Positions 44,867-54,929 are shown, counted from the stretch's first letter. The stretch: 64,000 nucleotides of DNA from Adhaeribacter pallidiroseus (GCF_003340495.1 NZ_QASA01000001.1:5146001-5210000); one strand, 5' to 3'. Notes: generated by a model from the sequence alone, not told the origin. Numbers and translations: made by a program.

Positions 44867-46198
44867 ATGGCAAAAATATTAGTGATAGAAGATGATTTAA
44901 CCTTTGCGCTGATACTGGAAGGCTTTTTAAAAAAACAAGGCTTTGAAGTAAACGTAGCTCACCGGATTAAAGACGGTATTAAATTATTAGGCAACCAACC
45001 ATACCAACTCGTACTCATGGATTACCGGTTACCCGATGGTACCGGTTTTGAAATTTTAGAATTTATCCGGAACCTGCCGGCGGCAATACCCGGCATTATG
45101 ATGACCAGCTTTCAGGACGTGGGCACGGCGGTCCGGGCCATGCGGCTGGGGGCCATTGATTATATTACCAAACCCGTTAACCCTGACGAGTTGCTCATGG
45201 TCATTAAGGAAGTGTTGCCTCTGGAGAGCGATACCGCTAAAAGTAAAAGCAGCAATACGTCGCTATTTATCGCCGGCCACAGTTCTGCTTCCAAACAATT
45301 ACACGAATTTATTCAACTGGTAGCGCCTACGGATATGTCGGTGATTGTGCAGGGCGAAAGCGGCACCGGTAAAGAATACGTGGCGCGCACCACTCACCAG
45401 CAAAGCAAGCGGGGCGAAGCCCCTTTTGTGGCCGTCGATTGCGGCGCCATTTCCGGGGAAATAGCCAACAGCGAATTGTTCGGGCACGTAAAAGGCGCTT
45501 TTACCGGGGCTACCAACGATAAGCAAGGCTTGTTTGAAACCGCCCACGGCGGCACTATTTTTCTGGATGAAGTGGGTAATCTTACCTACGATATTCAGGT
45601 AAAGTTATTACGGGCCCTGCAGGAACGGATTATTCAACCGCTAGGGAGTAACAAGCAAGTAAACGTAGATGTGCGGGTAATTACCGCTACCAACGACGAC
45701 TTAGCCAACAGCGTAAAAAACGGCGATTTCCGCGAAGATTTGTACCACCGTTTAAACGAATTTAAAATTAAAGTACCCGCCTTGCGCGACCGGGAAGCTG
45801 ATTTAGAAGAATTTGTGGCTCACTTTATTGCTTTGGCCAACCAGGAACTAAACCGGAATGTGCAAACTTTTTCGCCGGAAGTAATGGCTATTTTTCGGGA
45901 ATACCATTGGCCGGGTAATTTGCGCGAGCTAAAAAACGTGGTGAAACGGGCAGTGCTCTTGTCGCCCGGCGAAATGGCCGGCCTGGAAACCTTACCCGAA
46001 GAAATGGAACAAACCATCCACGAAGCCCCTAAAACCGATAGTCCGGATTTAAAAGCCCTGCAGGAAGCCAACGAACGCGAACTGATTTACAAAACCTTAC
46101 AAGAAGTAAAATACAATAAATCCAAAGCGGCCCGCCTGTTAAACATCGACCGGAAAACTTTGTACCTGAAATTAGCCAAGTATAACCTGGAGGGATAG
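44867..46198 (+). CDS. NtrC-family sigma-54-dependent response regulator
   Basis: A 443-residue protein with three domains. The receiver has acidic pair EDD near 8-10, phospho-acceptor Asp52 (MDYRLPDG) and the conserved Lys in ITKPVNP. The AAA+ domain has Walker A GESGTGKE near 163, the sigma-54-contact loop GAFTGA near 209 and Walker B GTIFLDEVGN. The C-terminal Fis-type helix-turn-helix is at about 400-440 (NKSKAARLLNIDRKTLYLKL). GAFTGA is complete, so it should activate sigma-54 promoters. It converges with the hybrid kinase gene 17 bases away, its probable partner. It is a candidate to bind the FtsX operators, but many such regulators exist in these genomes. Confidence 0.95.
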   Translation: MAKILVIEDDLTFALILEGFLKKQGFEVNVAHRIKDGIKLLGNQPYQLVLMDYRLPDGTGFEILEFIRNLPAAIPGIMMTSFQDVGTAVRAMRLGAIDYITKPVNPDELLMVIKEVLPLESDTAKSKSSNTSLFIAGHSSASKQLHEFIQLVAPTDMSVIVQGESGTGKEYVARTTHQQSKRGEAPFVAVDCGAISGEIANSELFGHVKGAFTGATNDKQGLFETAHGGTIFLDEVGNLTYDIQVKLLRALQERIIQPLGSNKQVNVDVRVITATNDDLANSVKNGDFREDLYHRLNEFKIKVPALRDREADLEEFVAHFIALANQELNRNVQTFSPEVMAIFREYHWPGNLRELKNVVKRAVLLSPGEMAGLETLPEEMEQTIHEAPKTDSPDLKALQEANERELIYKTLQEVKYNKSKAARLLNIDRKTLYLKLAKYNLEG

Positions 46199-46215
46199 GA
46201 AAAATTTTAAAAAAA

Positions 46216-48807
46216 CTATTTTACCGGCACGGTTTCCAGGCTTTTTATCTTTTGCTTGATTTTCTTGTTAAGCTCTTTTAACTCCTGCTGTAAAGGAACC
46301 AGGTCGGGCATTACCGTGGATAAAGGTTGTTGGTTGTTGAGGGCTACTTCTATTTGGCGTAAACGCCCCGCTAAATCTGGGGCGCCCACCTGGCCGGTAC
46401 GGCCCGCTAAGCGATGAACTAATTCGGCCACGGATTCCGGCGCTTCTTCTTCCAGGCTTATTTCCAGCTCGTCCAGATCCTGTTCCGAATCCCAGATAAA
46501 CTGATTTAAAATAGCTCGTAATTGCTCTTCGTCGTTGCCGGTCATTTTTGTTAACAAAGATAAATCCAGTTCGGCTGTTGGAAGTGCCAGTGCCGGTGTT
46601 GGTTCCGGAGTAATGCCGCCGCCAATAATATGTTGGTCATTGATCCAGGCGAGTAGTTCCGGCTCCCGGAAAGGCTTCATTAAAATGCCGTCGAAACCTT
46701 CGGCCAAAATGATTTCCCGTTCTTCTGGCAAAGCCTGGGCGGTAAGCGCCACCATTTTAACGAGCTTGCCTACTTTTTGCCGCAAACCCCGGCAAAGCTC
46801 CAGGCCATTTATTTCGGGCATCCGGATATCCATTAAAACCAGTTTAATGGTAGGATCCCAAGGCTGGTTTAGTACCGCTGCGGCATCGGACGTACAGGTA
46901 TTTAAAATATTAAATTTATTTAAAATAGTGCTGCAAAGCTGTAAGATAAAGGCATCATCGTCTACCACTAAAACCTTACCGCTGGGGTTACCCGGCGCGA
47001 TAAATTTAAGCGGTTGGCTGGCGGGTAATTCCGGCGCTGCCGCTACGGGGGCCATGGCAAGCGCAAAAGGCATTTTCACCACAAAACAAGATCCTACGCC
47101 CGGCTCACTGCCTACCTCAATGGTACCATTCTGACTTTCGACCAAGGTTTTGGCAATACTTAAGCCCAGGCCGGTACCCCCGTGGGTACGCACAACCGAC
47201 GCATCGGCTTGCTCAAATAGGTAAAAAATACGTTCCAGCTCCGGAGCCGGTATGCCAATGCCCGTATCTATCACCGAAAAAGTTATATCCACGAGTCCTT
47301 TACCGGGCGCACAATCTACTTGCAGCATAACGCTACCGGTATGCGTAAACTTAATGGCATTCCCCAACAGGTTATACAATACTTGCCGCAGCCGGAAAGC
47401 ATCACCGGAAACAAACAAAGAGGTGGGTATTGTACTTTTTAAAATTAAAGCCAAGGATTTCTGCTCAGCGGGTACCCGCATGGTATTAATCACGTCGGCA
47501 ATCACCTGGTGCATGTTAAACACCTGGTCTTCAAAAGTAAACTTACCGGAAGTAATGCGGCTGTAATCGAGTACTTCGTTTACAATCTGGAGTAAATGTT
47601 CCGCGGACCGGTAAATAGCGTCCAGAGCTTCCCGTTTGGGCTGCGGTTGCTGGTGCACCTGTTCGGCAAAACCAATAATGGCCTGCAAAGGCGTTCGGAT
47701 TTCGTGACTCATGTTGGCCAGAAAGCGTTGTTTTACCTGCCCCAGGTGTTCGGCTTCTTCTTTGGCGGCAATTAATTGTTTCCGGTACTGGTGGCTGCGG
47801 GCAATATCAATTAAAATTAAATAGGCCAGAAAAGCCGCTACCGCGAAGAAAACCACCATAATGCCGTTCATGCGGCTAATGCTGGCCCGCACCACTTCCG
47901 TAGCCTGCTGGCTGTTTTGCTTATCCAGGTTAATTTCTTCGGCTTCTATTACGTGCAGAATAGCCAGCAACTGGGTATGCAGCTGGTTGTTGGTATGAAT
48001 TAAAGCCAGTTCGCGGTTCAGGAGTTTGGTGGTACGGTCGTGCTGCTCACGCTCCATGCGGCGCATCATTTTTTGAATTTTCCAGATAGAACTATCCTGC
48101 TTGGCAACGGCCAGCGTATCTACTTGTATTTTAAGCTCTTCTTCTACCTGTTTTAAAGCCGGAATTACCGGTTCTTCTTTGCGGCTGCCAAATAAGCGGC
48201 TGAAAAAAGATTTTCTCGGCTTTTTCTTAACTACCAGGGGTTGCAGGGTATCGGCGTTGGGTACCGTGGTGGTGGTTACGTACCGCTGGTTGGTAATAAC
48301 AATGCTGGTGTCTACCTTGGGCTTGTTGTTTTTGGCAATGTACTTCGATACGCCCTGTATGCGCCGCGAGAGCGCTTCGTTGTGCACTAAATCTTTCCGC
48401 AGTTTTAAATAACTCATGAAAAGTTTATCCCGCGAGCGCAAAATAGTTTCCATGGAATCTAACCGCCGCACTTGCAAGGGATTGCTGGTACTTAAGTCGC
48501 GCAGCGTGTCCAGGGTTTGCAGCAGGTACTCCGATTCTTTTTTAAAAGCCGCGTACGGTTGGTTGGGGTTTTTAATAGCCTGCACCCGTTGGAGCTGGTC
48601 GAGCTGGGTAATAGACTGAAAAAGATTGTTAACTACTTTTAATTTCTCGTTCGGGGTAGATAATTTATTCACCGTAAAAAGCATTTCTTCGAAGCCCACC
48701 CGGGTAACCACCCAGGATAAGCCAATGGCAATAGCGCCGATTAAAAAAGCGGCGATTACCTTCCGGCGAATGGATTGTAAGAAAAATTTATCGGTAAATT
48801 TGGCCAT
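46216..48807 (-). CDS. hybrid sensor histidine kinase with receiver and HPt domains
   Basis: An 863-residue membrane kinase. Helices lie at about 18-36 and 315-335, with a long coiled helical sensor region between (four-helix/CHASE3-like). Then come HisKA with His368 (FLANMSHEIRTPLQ), HATPase_c with N box LLGNAIKFTHTG and G boxes DTGIGIP and GTGLGLSIAK. A receiver follows (VLVVDDDAF, Asp in LMDIRMPE near 659), then a C-terminal HPt with His near 798 (ELVHRLAGRTGQVGA). All phosphorelay residues are present, so it can feed phosphate through its own REC and HPt to a separate regulator. The convergent NtrC-type protein is the obvious target. Confidence 0.93.
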   Translation of the reverse strand: MAKFTDKFFLQSIRRKVIAAFLIGAIAIGLSWVVTRVGFEEMLFTVNKLSTPNEKLKVVNNLFQSITQLDQLQRVQAIKNPNQPYAAFKKESEYLLQTLDTLRDLSTSNPLQVRRLDSMETILRSRDKLFMSYLKLRKDLVHNEALSRRIQGVSKYIAKNNKPKVDTSIVITNQRYVTTTTVPNADTLQPLVVKKKPRKSFFSRLFGSRKEEPVIPALKQVEEELKIQVDTLAVAKQDSSIWKIQKMMRRMEREQHDRTTKLLNRELALIHTNNQLHTQLLAILHVIEAEEINLDKQNSQQATEVVRASISRMNGIMVVFFAVAAFLAYLILIDIARSHQYRKQLIAAKEEAEHLGQVKQRFLANMSHEIRTPLQAIIGFAEQVHQQPQPKREALDAIYRSAEHLLQIVNEVLDYSRITSGKFTFEDQVFNMHQVIADVINTMRVPAEQKSLALILKSTIPTSLFVSGDAFRLRQVLYNLLGNAIKFTHTGSVMLQVDCAPGKGLVDITFSVIDTGIGIPAPELERIFYLFEQADASVVRTHGGTGLGLSIAKTLVESQNGTIEVGSEPGVGSCFVVKMPFALAMAPVAAAPELPASQPLKFIAPGNPSGKVLVVDDDAFILQLCSTILNKFNILNTCTSDAAAVLNQPWDPTIKLVLMDIRMPEINGLELCRGLRQKVGKLVKMVALTAQALPEEREIILAEGFDGILMKPFREPELLAWINDQHIIGGGITPEPTPALALPTAELDLSLLTKMTGNDEEQLRAILNQFIWDSEQDLDELEISLEEEAPESVAELVHRLAGRTGQVGAPDLAGRLRQIEVALNNQQPLSTVMPDLVPLQQELKELNKKIKQKIKSLETVPVK

Positions 48808-49437
48808 CCTGTTATGGGGTACTTAAAAATTTTGCAACTCCTCGGGTGGTTACAAAAAGCGCTATCTGCCTTTTATTCTATTTAGCTGCCGCCGGCCATT
48901 ACGCTCAGAATAGGAAACGGATTGTTACTTATTTTAGCATGCACCTAGAACAATAGCACTAAATTAAAGAACAGAATTCTGAGCAAATTTAAATATTTTA
49001 CCTGATTTGAAAATGCCTAAATTCAGGTAAGCCTGATTATTACCATTAAATAAAAGATAAAGAACAAAATTGTTTTGAATAAGCCGAAATATATGGAAAT
49101 AATCAAGATTCATTAACTTTTTGCAGGATATCTTTTAGGTTGAGGTTTTAACGACACCCCATTTCAGTAAGTTCCTGTTTTGTATTTACCTGATTTATTT
49201 AGCCTTAATCCTTCATCAGAAGCAGCCCACAATTGGATTATACCTAACTACTACTGAATCACTTAGTAAGTAATAACCTTTGAAAAAACTAATTTTTATT
49301 TATCCGGAGTGTTTTACCCGTTCCTTATAATTAATTTAATTTGGTTTTAACAAATGCATGTACCTTTAACGGGCAAACTGTTCGGGCAAAGCTCCGTAAG
49401 GGAGTATCGCTGAGAAGTATTTTTTAAATTATTGACT
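48808..49437. other. long intergenic stretch
   Basis: About 630 AT-rich bases between divergent genes. No gene, RNA or shared FtsX operator is present. An imperfect stem occurs near 49375-49415, just before the next gene, but is too weak to call. Confidence 0.35.
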
Positions 49438-49629
49438 ATGCGTATCCGTAAAAAAGTAACCGCTATTTTACCCATTGAAGCGGGCAAGTTCGAAGCGCTA
49501 AGCGTGTTTGTAAAGGCGGCCGAAAAAGCTAACTGGACGGAGGCCGAAATCCAGCAGGTGATTGATGAAATTGTAGAAGCTTCGGACAGTGAAGCACTGC
49601 TCATTTTTCAGGAATACACGCAAGCCTGA
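49438..49629 (+). CDS. small conserved-looking protein of unknown function
   Basis: A 63-residue protein; ATG 49438 is chosen over an in-frame TTG six bases upstream. The sequence [20 protein letters not shown] followed by amphipathic helices ([16 protein letters not shown]) looks like a small folded cytoplasmic protein. Not recognised. Same strand and 47 bases ahead of the next small gene, suggesting a pair. Confidence 0.6.
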   Translation: MRIRKKVTAILPIEAGKFEALSVFVKAAEKANWTEAEIQQVIDEIVEASDSEALLIFQEYTQA

Positions 49630-49676
49630 GACGTCTTTTAAGCAGCAAACGGCCCGAAAATTTAAAAAATTAGCTT

Positions 49677-49937
49677 ATGCCCTTAAATAAAAAACTAGCC
49701 GAGAAACTAAACAAACGCTTTGCCCCGGACAGTCGCCTCGATGATACCTACCAAGGCCTGGATCTTACTTATATTACCAACGAACTGGGCGAACCAATAA
49801 CCTTATTTATTGGCAAGCGCCGCCCGGATGGAGCCATTACCGGCGAACGCTACGTGCGCACCATAAAACGCGTTCCCAACTCCGACCAGATTGCATCAAG
49901 CCACTGGGATTTAAAAGGTAAAGTATCGCGGAGTTAA
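49677..49937 (+). CDS. small conserved-looking protein of unknown function
   Basis: An 86-residue basic protein (LNKKLAEKLNKRF, then GEPITLFIGKRRPDGAITG, then YVRTIKRVPN). No signal peptide or membrane helix. The beta-hairpin-like centre resembles short Bacteroidota proteins of unknown role. Likely co-transcribed with the gene before it. Confidence 0.62.
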   Translation: MPLNKKLAEKLNKRFAPDSRLDDTYQGLDLTYITNELGEPITLFIGKRRPDGAITGERYVRTIKRVPNSDQIASSHWDLKGKVSRS

Positions 49938-50029
49938 TGCAAGCAGATTGTATCAGGTAGTAGGTATCAAGTATCAGAAACTACTTTGCTTTGGCTTACC
50001 TAACAGTAACTTATAACAGCTAATGTTAG

Positions 50030-50626
50030 CTACTTTCCGGATTTTTTCACCAACTCCGTAACTCCCAAAAATCCGCCGCCATCGGCGCGGACTACCCGCC
50101 AACCCATTTTCTGTAAAGCGCGCCGCACAAAAAAATTTAAAAATCCGTGAGCTACCAGCACTACTTTACCGTCTGTAGCGGCTTGCTGCCCTAATTTTAG
50201 CGCGGCTTTACGCGCGCGTTTCCGGGCCTGACCAAAAGTTTCCAAGCCTTTGTTGTTTAATCCTAACAGCCATAGTATCCGAGCGCCGTACAGCCAGAAT
50301 TTAATCGGGAATTTAATTTTTGGTACCCGAAAAACCTGGCGCTGAAATTCGTTAAATAGGGCATCTTCGATTAATGTTACCCCGGGGCCAAAAATAGCCC
50401 GGGCGGTTTGCTTAGCCCGTGGCAAATTACTGCAAAATACCTGCGTAACGTGTTCGTAGGGCAAACCGGCGGGTTTGGTTACGAGCTGTTCGATGGCGCT
50501 GGTATCGTAATTTTTTAAAAATTGACCGGCTTGCTGCTGATTAAAAAATCCCTTTTTAGATACGTCCGGCCGTTGGTGCCTTATCAGAAATATATGTTGG
50601 GTAACCGGTTGATCCATGTATAACAA
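50030..50626 (-). CDS. histidine phosphatase (phosphoglycerate mutase-like)
   Basis: A 198-residue protein of the histidine-phosphatase superfamily. The catalytic His is in IFLIRHQRPD (family L-x-R-H-G, with Gln in place of Gly), followed by the second motif VFCSNLPRAKQTARAIF and the second His in VVLVAHGFLNFFVRRAL. The conserved acid is in EDALFNEFQRQ. No signal peptide. Substrate is unknown. Start at ATG 50626 gives the expected short N-terminus. Confidence 0.85.
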   Translation of the reverse strand: MLYMDQPVTQHIFLIRHQRPDVSKKGFFNQQQAGQFLKNYDTSAIEQLVTKPAGLPYEHVTQVFCSNLPRAKQTARAIFGPGVTLIEDALFNEFQRQVFRVPKIKFPIKFWLYGARILWLLGLNNKGLETFGQARKRARKAALKLGQQAATDGKVVLVAHGFLNFFVRRALQKMGWRVVRADGGGFLGVTELVKKSGK

Positions 50627-50921
50627 TAACCTTAGTATCTGGCTTAAAACGTGGTTCCTTGGCTGTAATTAAATAATTTTTAAGCAAACTAAATCCGCTA
50701 CTTTCTTCAGATCTAATAAATAGCTGGCCGTTATTAGTTGTTGGTTGTTCCCCATCCAACGGGCTTTACCTTCTAACCCATGGTTCTGTTTAAAATTTTT
50801 TAAAATCTGGGGTAACCGGGATCTTTTTCCAGAATCTTTTTAGCAACAGTGTATAAAATGGGGCAACCTGCTAAAGCAAATGCGTATATATTCCAAAATG
50901 TGTGTACTAATAATCAAAACT

Positions 50922-51383
50922 ATGAAAAAGCTAAGTCAATTATCGTTCATTGCCGTTTTTACGGCGTTCTCGTTGGTAGCCTGCCAAACCAAAAGCACCG
51001 AAAATGCGGCTGAAAATAACGAAGCAGTAATGGAACAGGAAAACCCAGCCGCTACGGATGCCGAAGATGCCAATAATGCCTCGGTAGAAGGCGATACCAA
51101 AGAAACCGGCGATAACATCGAAGACCAGGCCGAAGCCGCCGGCGATAAAACCGAAGCCGCCGCCAACGAAGCTGGTTCGGATATAAAAGAAGCCGGTCAG
51201 GAAGCAGGTGCAAAGCTAAATGCAGCGGGCCAGGACATAAAACAAGAAGCGAAAGAAGCGGGAGCCGAGCTTAAGCAAGAAACCCAGGAAGCAGGCGCAA
51301 AATTAAAAACTGGTGCCCAAAAGGCCAAAGCCAAAGTAAAGGAAGAAGCCAACGACGCCAACAACGCGGTACAAGGCAACTAA
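50922..51383 (+). CDS. LEA/apolipoprotein-like repeat lipoprotein
   Basis: ATG 50922 is chosen because it gives a lipoprotein signal (LSFIAVFTAFSLVACQ) with lipobox LVAC. The mature part is about 135 residues, almost all Ala, Glu, Lys and Asp. It contains degenerate 11-residue-like repeats (EAGAKLNAAGQDIKQ, EAKEAGAELKQETQ, EAGAKLKTGAQKA) typical of LEA- or apolipoprotein-like amphipathic helices. The earlier frame start adds 14 residues that would spoil the signal. A role in envelope stress or desiccation is possible but inferred from composition only. Confidence 0.75.
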   Translation: MKKLSQLSFIAVFTAFSLVACQTKSTENAAENNEAVMEQENPAATDAEDANNASVEGDTKETGDNIEDQAEAAGDKTEAAANEAGSDIKEAGQEAGAKLNAAGQDIKQEAKEAGAELKQETQEAGAKLKTGAQKAKAKVKEEANDANNAVQGN

Positions 51384-51408
51384 GTTAATTTGCAGTTTTA
51401 CCCATTAG

Positions 51409-51448
51409 TTTCCAGCAGGAACAAATAATAGTTTGTTCCTGCTGGAAA
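51409..51448. terminator. bidirectional hairpin terminator
   Basis: Perfect 17-base arms (51409-51425 and 51432-51448) around a six-base loop, between the convergent lipoprotein and GH3 genes. Arms end in AAA/TTT, but there is no long T run. Confidence 0.75.
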
Positions 51449-51484
51449 TACTTACAACCTGTAACTTGTAACCTGTAACTAACT

Positions 51485-53299
51485 TTACAAACCATCGCCG
51501 TATTTAAAATATTCGTTTACCGTTACGGGTAATTTACCATTGGCACTAATACGACCAGCTACCAGTTTGGCGGCGGCTTCCTGCACGGGTAACAGCTGCT
51601 GATAACCCACAATTAATCCATCGGCTTTCCGGATTTCGTTTATTTTAGTAAGCGTATAGGCGTTATCAAACAATACAACCAAACATTTTTTCTGATCCAG
51701 CAACTCATTTACTAAATCCAGTTCTTCTTTGGCGAGCAGCAAGGTATTACTGGGCCGGATGCTGGGTCCGTACAAACCAATAACTACCTGCTTGTATTTT
51801 TTAAGCTTCCGGCGCAAAGCCAGGCGGGCCTTTTTATCGCTGCGCCGGGGCAGCACAAAGTTCTCAACCAATACAAATTCGCCCAGTTTCTTTTGAAAAA
51901 AAGTGGGTCGGGATGCTCCTACCGCTAACACCGCGTATTTTACCCGCTTTTTACGCGGCAACGGAATTATGTGCCGTTGGTTATGCAGCATGGTTAAGGA
52001 GCCTTCGGCGAGGCGGCGGTTGGTTTCGTAGGCCCGCGACGTGGTTAAGTTGGCGTATAAACTATCCAGTACAATGGGCCGGTATTTATTTAAGCCTACC
52101 CAGTACTTTGCCGCTAATATTTTTTTACAACGCCGGTCAATGTCCAGCTGGCTCAAGCGCTTTCGCCGGATAGCTAATTTGATGGCCGCAATGGCTTTGG
52201 GTACACTTACCAATCTTTCCAGTACGTCGTTGCCGGCCAGCAAAGCTCTTACTTCGGCTTCGCCGGGTTTAAAAAACTTGGTTAAACCTTTCATTACCAT
52301 GGCATCGGTAACTACCAGGCCGCCAAATTTGAGTTCTTTTTTTAATAAATCGGTAACAATGGGCCGCGAGAGCGTGGAAGGTAAGTTAGACGTAGAATCA
52401 AGCTTAGGTAAATGCATGTGCGCCACCATAATTCCGCCTACTCCCGCTTTAATAATTTCCCGGAACGGGTATAACTCCAGCGAGTCCAGGCGGTCGCGGC
52501 CGTACGGAATAACCGGTAAATCGTAGTGCGAATCTACGTTGGTATCGCCGTGCCCCGGAAAATGCTTGGCCGTAGCAATAATGCCCTCACTCTGCATGCC
52601 CAGCATGTAGGCCAGGCTTTTCGACGCCACGTCGGTTTTGTTTTCGCCAAAAGCCCGGTAACCAATAATGGGGTTGGCCGGGTTGTTATTAATATCTACC
52701 ACCGGGGCAAAGTTCAGGTGCATGCCCAGCCGTTTAAATTCCAGCGCAATTTCGGCGCCCATGCGGTAAATTAAACTATCGTTATTAATGGCACCCAGCA
52801 ACATGGGCAACGGGTATTGCACGGCACTGTCCATGCGCATGCCAATGCCCGATTCGGCATCCATGCTAATGAGTAAGGGCACTTTACTGGCTGCCTGAAA
52901 CTTATTCGTGAGTTTGGCTTGCCGCACCGGCCCGCCCTGAAAAAAGATCAGCCCGCCTACTTTATATTTTTTGATTAAATGAATAACATCTTCTTCGTGT
53001 TCGGGTCCTTTGTTCGAAAAAGCTTCCACAATCATGAGCTGGGCAATGCGCTCGTCGGGGCTTAAGCGCCGGAACACCGAATCGACCCACCGGTTTTTAC
53101 GGTGCAACGAGGTAATTAAAGCATTGGGATATTTAATGGTATCGGCAATTTCTACTTCGCGGGCTTTAAAAACTACTTTGCGGGCGGGTGGGTCTTTCTC
53201 GCGGCAAGAACTTAGGAGCGTACTAGCCAAAGGCATTATTCCTAAGAGCAAAAAGCAGAATAAACGAAGCGTAGCGGCGTAATTTTTAAAAAAACACAT
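51485..53299 (-). CDS. glycoside hydrolase family 3 beta-N-acetylhexosaminidase-like lipoprotein
   Basis: A 604-residue protein with a signal ending LLSSC (lipobox-like). The GH3 TIM-barrel has NagZ-type motifs: LLISMDAESGIGMRMD, KHFPGHGDTNVDSH near residue 246 (the substrate-binding K-H-F-P-G-H and catalytic dyad His) and LVVTDAMVMKGL, where the Asp is the expected nucleophile. A GH3 C-terminal domain follows. Many Bacteroidota homologues have an additional beta-lactamase domain at the C-terminus, bringing them near 1000 residues; it is absent here. Predicted role: peptidoglycan recycling or muropeptide trimming at the membrane. Confidence 0.9.
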   Translation of the reverse strand: MCFFKNYAATLRLFCFLLLGIMPLASTLLSSCREKDPPARKVVFKAREVEIADTIKYPNALITSLHRKNRWVDSVFRRLSPDERIAQLMIVEAFSNKGPEHEEDVIHLIKKYKVGGLIFFQGGPVRQAKLTNKFQAASKVPLLISMDAESGIGMRMDSAVQYPLPMLLGAINNDSLIYRMGAEIALEFKRLGMHLNFAPVVDINNNPANPIIGYRAFGENKTDVASKSLAYMLGMQSEGIIATAKHFPGHGDTNVDSHYDLPVIPYGRDRLDSLELYPFREIIKAGVGGIMVAHMHLPKLDSTSNLPSTLSRPIVTDLLKKELKFGGLVVTDAMVMKGLTKFFKPGEAEVRALLAGNDVLERLVSVPKAIAAIKLAIRRKRLSQLDIDRRCKKILAAKYWVGLNKYRPIVLDSLYANLTTSRAYETNRRLAEGSLTMLHNQRHIIPLPRKKRVKYAVLAVGASRPTFFQKKLGEFVLVENFVLPRRSDKKARLALRRKLKKYKQVVIGLYGPSIRPSNTLLLAKEELDLVNELLDQKKCLVVLFDNAYTLTKINEIRKADGLIVGYQQLLPVQEAAAKLVAGRISANGKLPVTVNEYFKYGDGL

Positions 53300-53703
53300 G
53301 TATTCAGGCTTAGTGCGCGCGTTTCATCCGGCGAAACTAACAATTAGTATCAGCAGATGTACCTTTAATTAAGGTTTAGTGTTACAAATCATTAACTTCT
53401 CTGGCCTATTTTCCGGGAATCGCCCTATACTTTCCTTAAATTAACAAACTTCTGCGGCATAGTTTTTTTTATATTTATTAATAGCAATGGGTTATAGAAC
53501 CGTTTGGCGCATTTGGGCTACCGACTAATCCGTTGGTTTAAATACCGGTCATAAAAACAATTACAGGCGAGGGCTTTTTTAAAATTTTATGGCTATTGGT
53601 GGTTCTTTACGGGTGACGGAAGCATAAAAGAAAACTTAGTACAGCTTAAAATCCTTTCGCGGCTAAATTTTCTTTTAACTTTAAGCCCAAATTTTAATGA
53701 GGT
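53300..53703. other. divergent intergenic stretch
   Basis: About 400 bases upstream of both the GH3 and alaA genes. TAACTTTA near 53675 approaches the -7 consensus but lacks its last base. Nothing else recognised. Confidence 0.3.
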
Positions 53704-54927
53704 ATGATACAGAAGAGTAACCGGCTGCATAATGTGTTTTATGAAATCCGCGGCCCCGTTTTCGAGAAAGCCATGGAGTTAGAGCTGCAAGGCTATAAAA
53801 TAACCCGTTTAAATATTGGTAATCCCGCGCCGTTCGGCTTTGATGCGCCCGACGAAATTATTCACGACGTAATTATTAATCTGCGCCGCGCCCAGGGTTA
53901 TACCGAGTCGAAAGGTTTATTTGCGGCCCGTAAAGCCGTGATGCACGATTGCCAGCGCAAAGGCATTGCCGATGTAAAAATTGATGATATTTACATTGGC
54001 AACGGCGTTAGCGAATTGATTCTGCTTAGTATGCAGGCGCTACTCAACAACGACGACGAAATTCTGATCCCCGCGCCCGATTATCCGCTCTGGACCGCCT
54101 CGGTAAACCTGGCCGGGGGTAAAGCCGTGCATTACCTCTGCGACGAAGCCGCCGATTGGTTCCCGGATCTGGAAGACCTGGAAAGTAAAATTACGCCCCG
54201 CACCAAAGGTTTGGTAGTAATCAACCCCAATAACCCTACAGGAGCGGTTTATTCCGAAGACGTGCTGCGCCGCATTGTCGCCATTGCCGAACGCCACAAC
54301 CTGATTATTTTCTCCGACGAGATTTACGACCGCATTTTGTACGACGATGCCGTGCATTATTCGCCAGCGGCTTTTTCGAGCGATATCTTATTTTTGACTT
54401 TTAGCGGTTTATCGAAGAACTACCGGGCGGCCGGTTTCCGGGCCGGCTGGATGATTGTGAGCGGCGCCAAGCACCGCGCCAAATCGTACATCGAAGGATT
54501 AACGGCCTTATCGAGTATGCGTTTGTGCAGCAATGTGCCGTCGCAGTTTGCCATTCAAACAGCGCTAGGTGGTTACCAAAGCATTAACGAGTTAGTAATG
54601 CCCAACGGCCGCCTGCGCAAACAACGCGATGCCTGTTACGAAAAACTGATTTCTATTCCGGGAATTACCTGCGTAAAACCCAAAGGGGCCTTTTACCTTT
54701 TCCCGAAGCTAGACGTGCAAAAGTTTAACATTAAGGATGATATGCAGTTTGCCCTGGATTTGCTCGAAGATCAGCACATTCTAATTGTGCACGGTACCGG
54801 CTTTAACTGGCCCTACCCCGACCATTTCCGGATTGTGTACTTACCCACCGTGGAAGAATTAAACGCTACGTTGGCGAAAATGGCTTTATTCCTGAAAGAT
54901 TACGAGGGCATTGCAAAGATTCAGTAG
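53704..54927 (+). CDS. alaA: alanine-type aminotransferase (AlaA)
   Basis: A 407-residue class I/II PLP aminotransferase that follows E. coli AlaA nearly throughout: YEIRGPVFEKAMELE, LNIGNPAPFGFDAPDEI, GNGVSELILLSMQALL, PAPDYPLWTASVNLAGGKAV, INPNNPTGAVYS and FSDEIYDRILYDD (PLP-contacting Asp). The Schiff-base Lys is near residue 238 in FSGLSKNYRAAGFRAGW. Reaction: glutamate + pyruvate to 2-oxoglutarate + alanine, cytoplasmic. The next, broken gene starts two bases after its stop. Confidence 0.95.
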   Translation: MIQKSNRLHNVFYEIRGPVFEKAMELELQGYKITRLNIGNPAPFGFDAPDEIIHDVIINLRRAQGYTESKGLFAARKAVMHDCQRKGIADVKIDDIYIGNGVSELILLSMQALLNNDDEILIPAPDYPLWTASVNLAGGKAVHYLCDEAADWFPDLEDLESKITPRTKGLVVINPNNPTGAVYSEDVLRRIVAIAERHNLIIFSDEIYDRILYDDAVHYSPAAFSSDILFLTFSGLSKNYRAAGFRAGWMIVSGAKHRAKSYIEGLTALSSMRLCSNVPSQFAIQTALGGYQSINELVMPNGRLRKQRDACYEKLISIPGITCVKPKGAFYLFPKLDVQKFNIKDDMQFALDLLEDQHILIVHGTGFNWPYPDHFRIVYLPTVEELNATLAKMALFLKDYEGIAKIQ

Positions 54928-54929
54928 TC

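Noticed and set aside
50556-50759. 67-codon minus frame upstream of the phosphatase
   Set aside because: Overlaps the phosphatase N-terminus and has no recognisable features.
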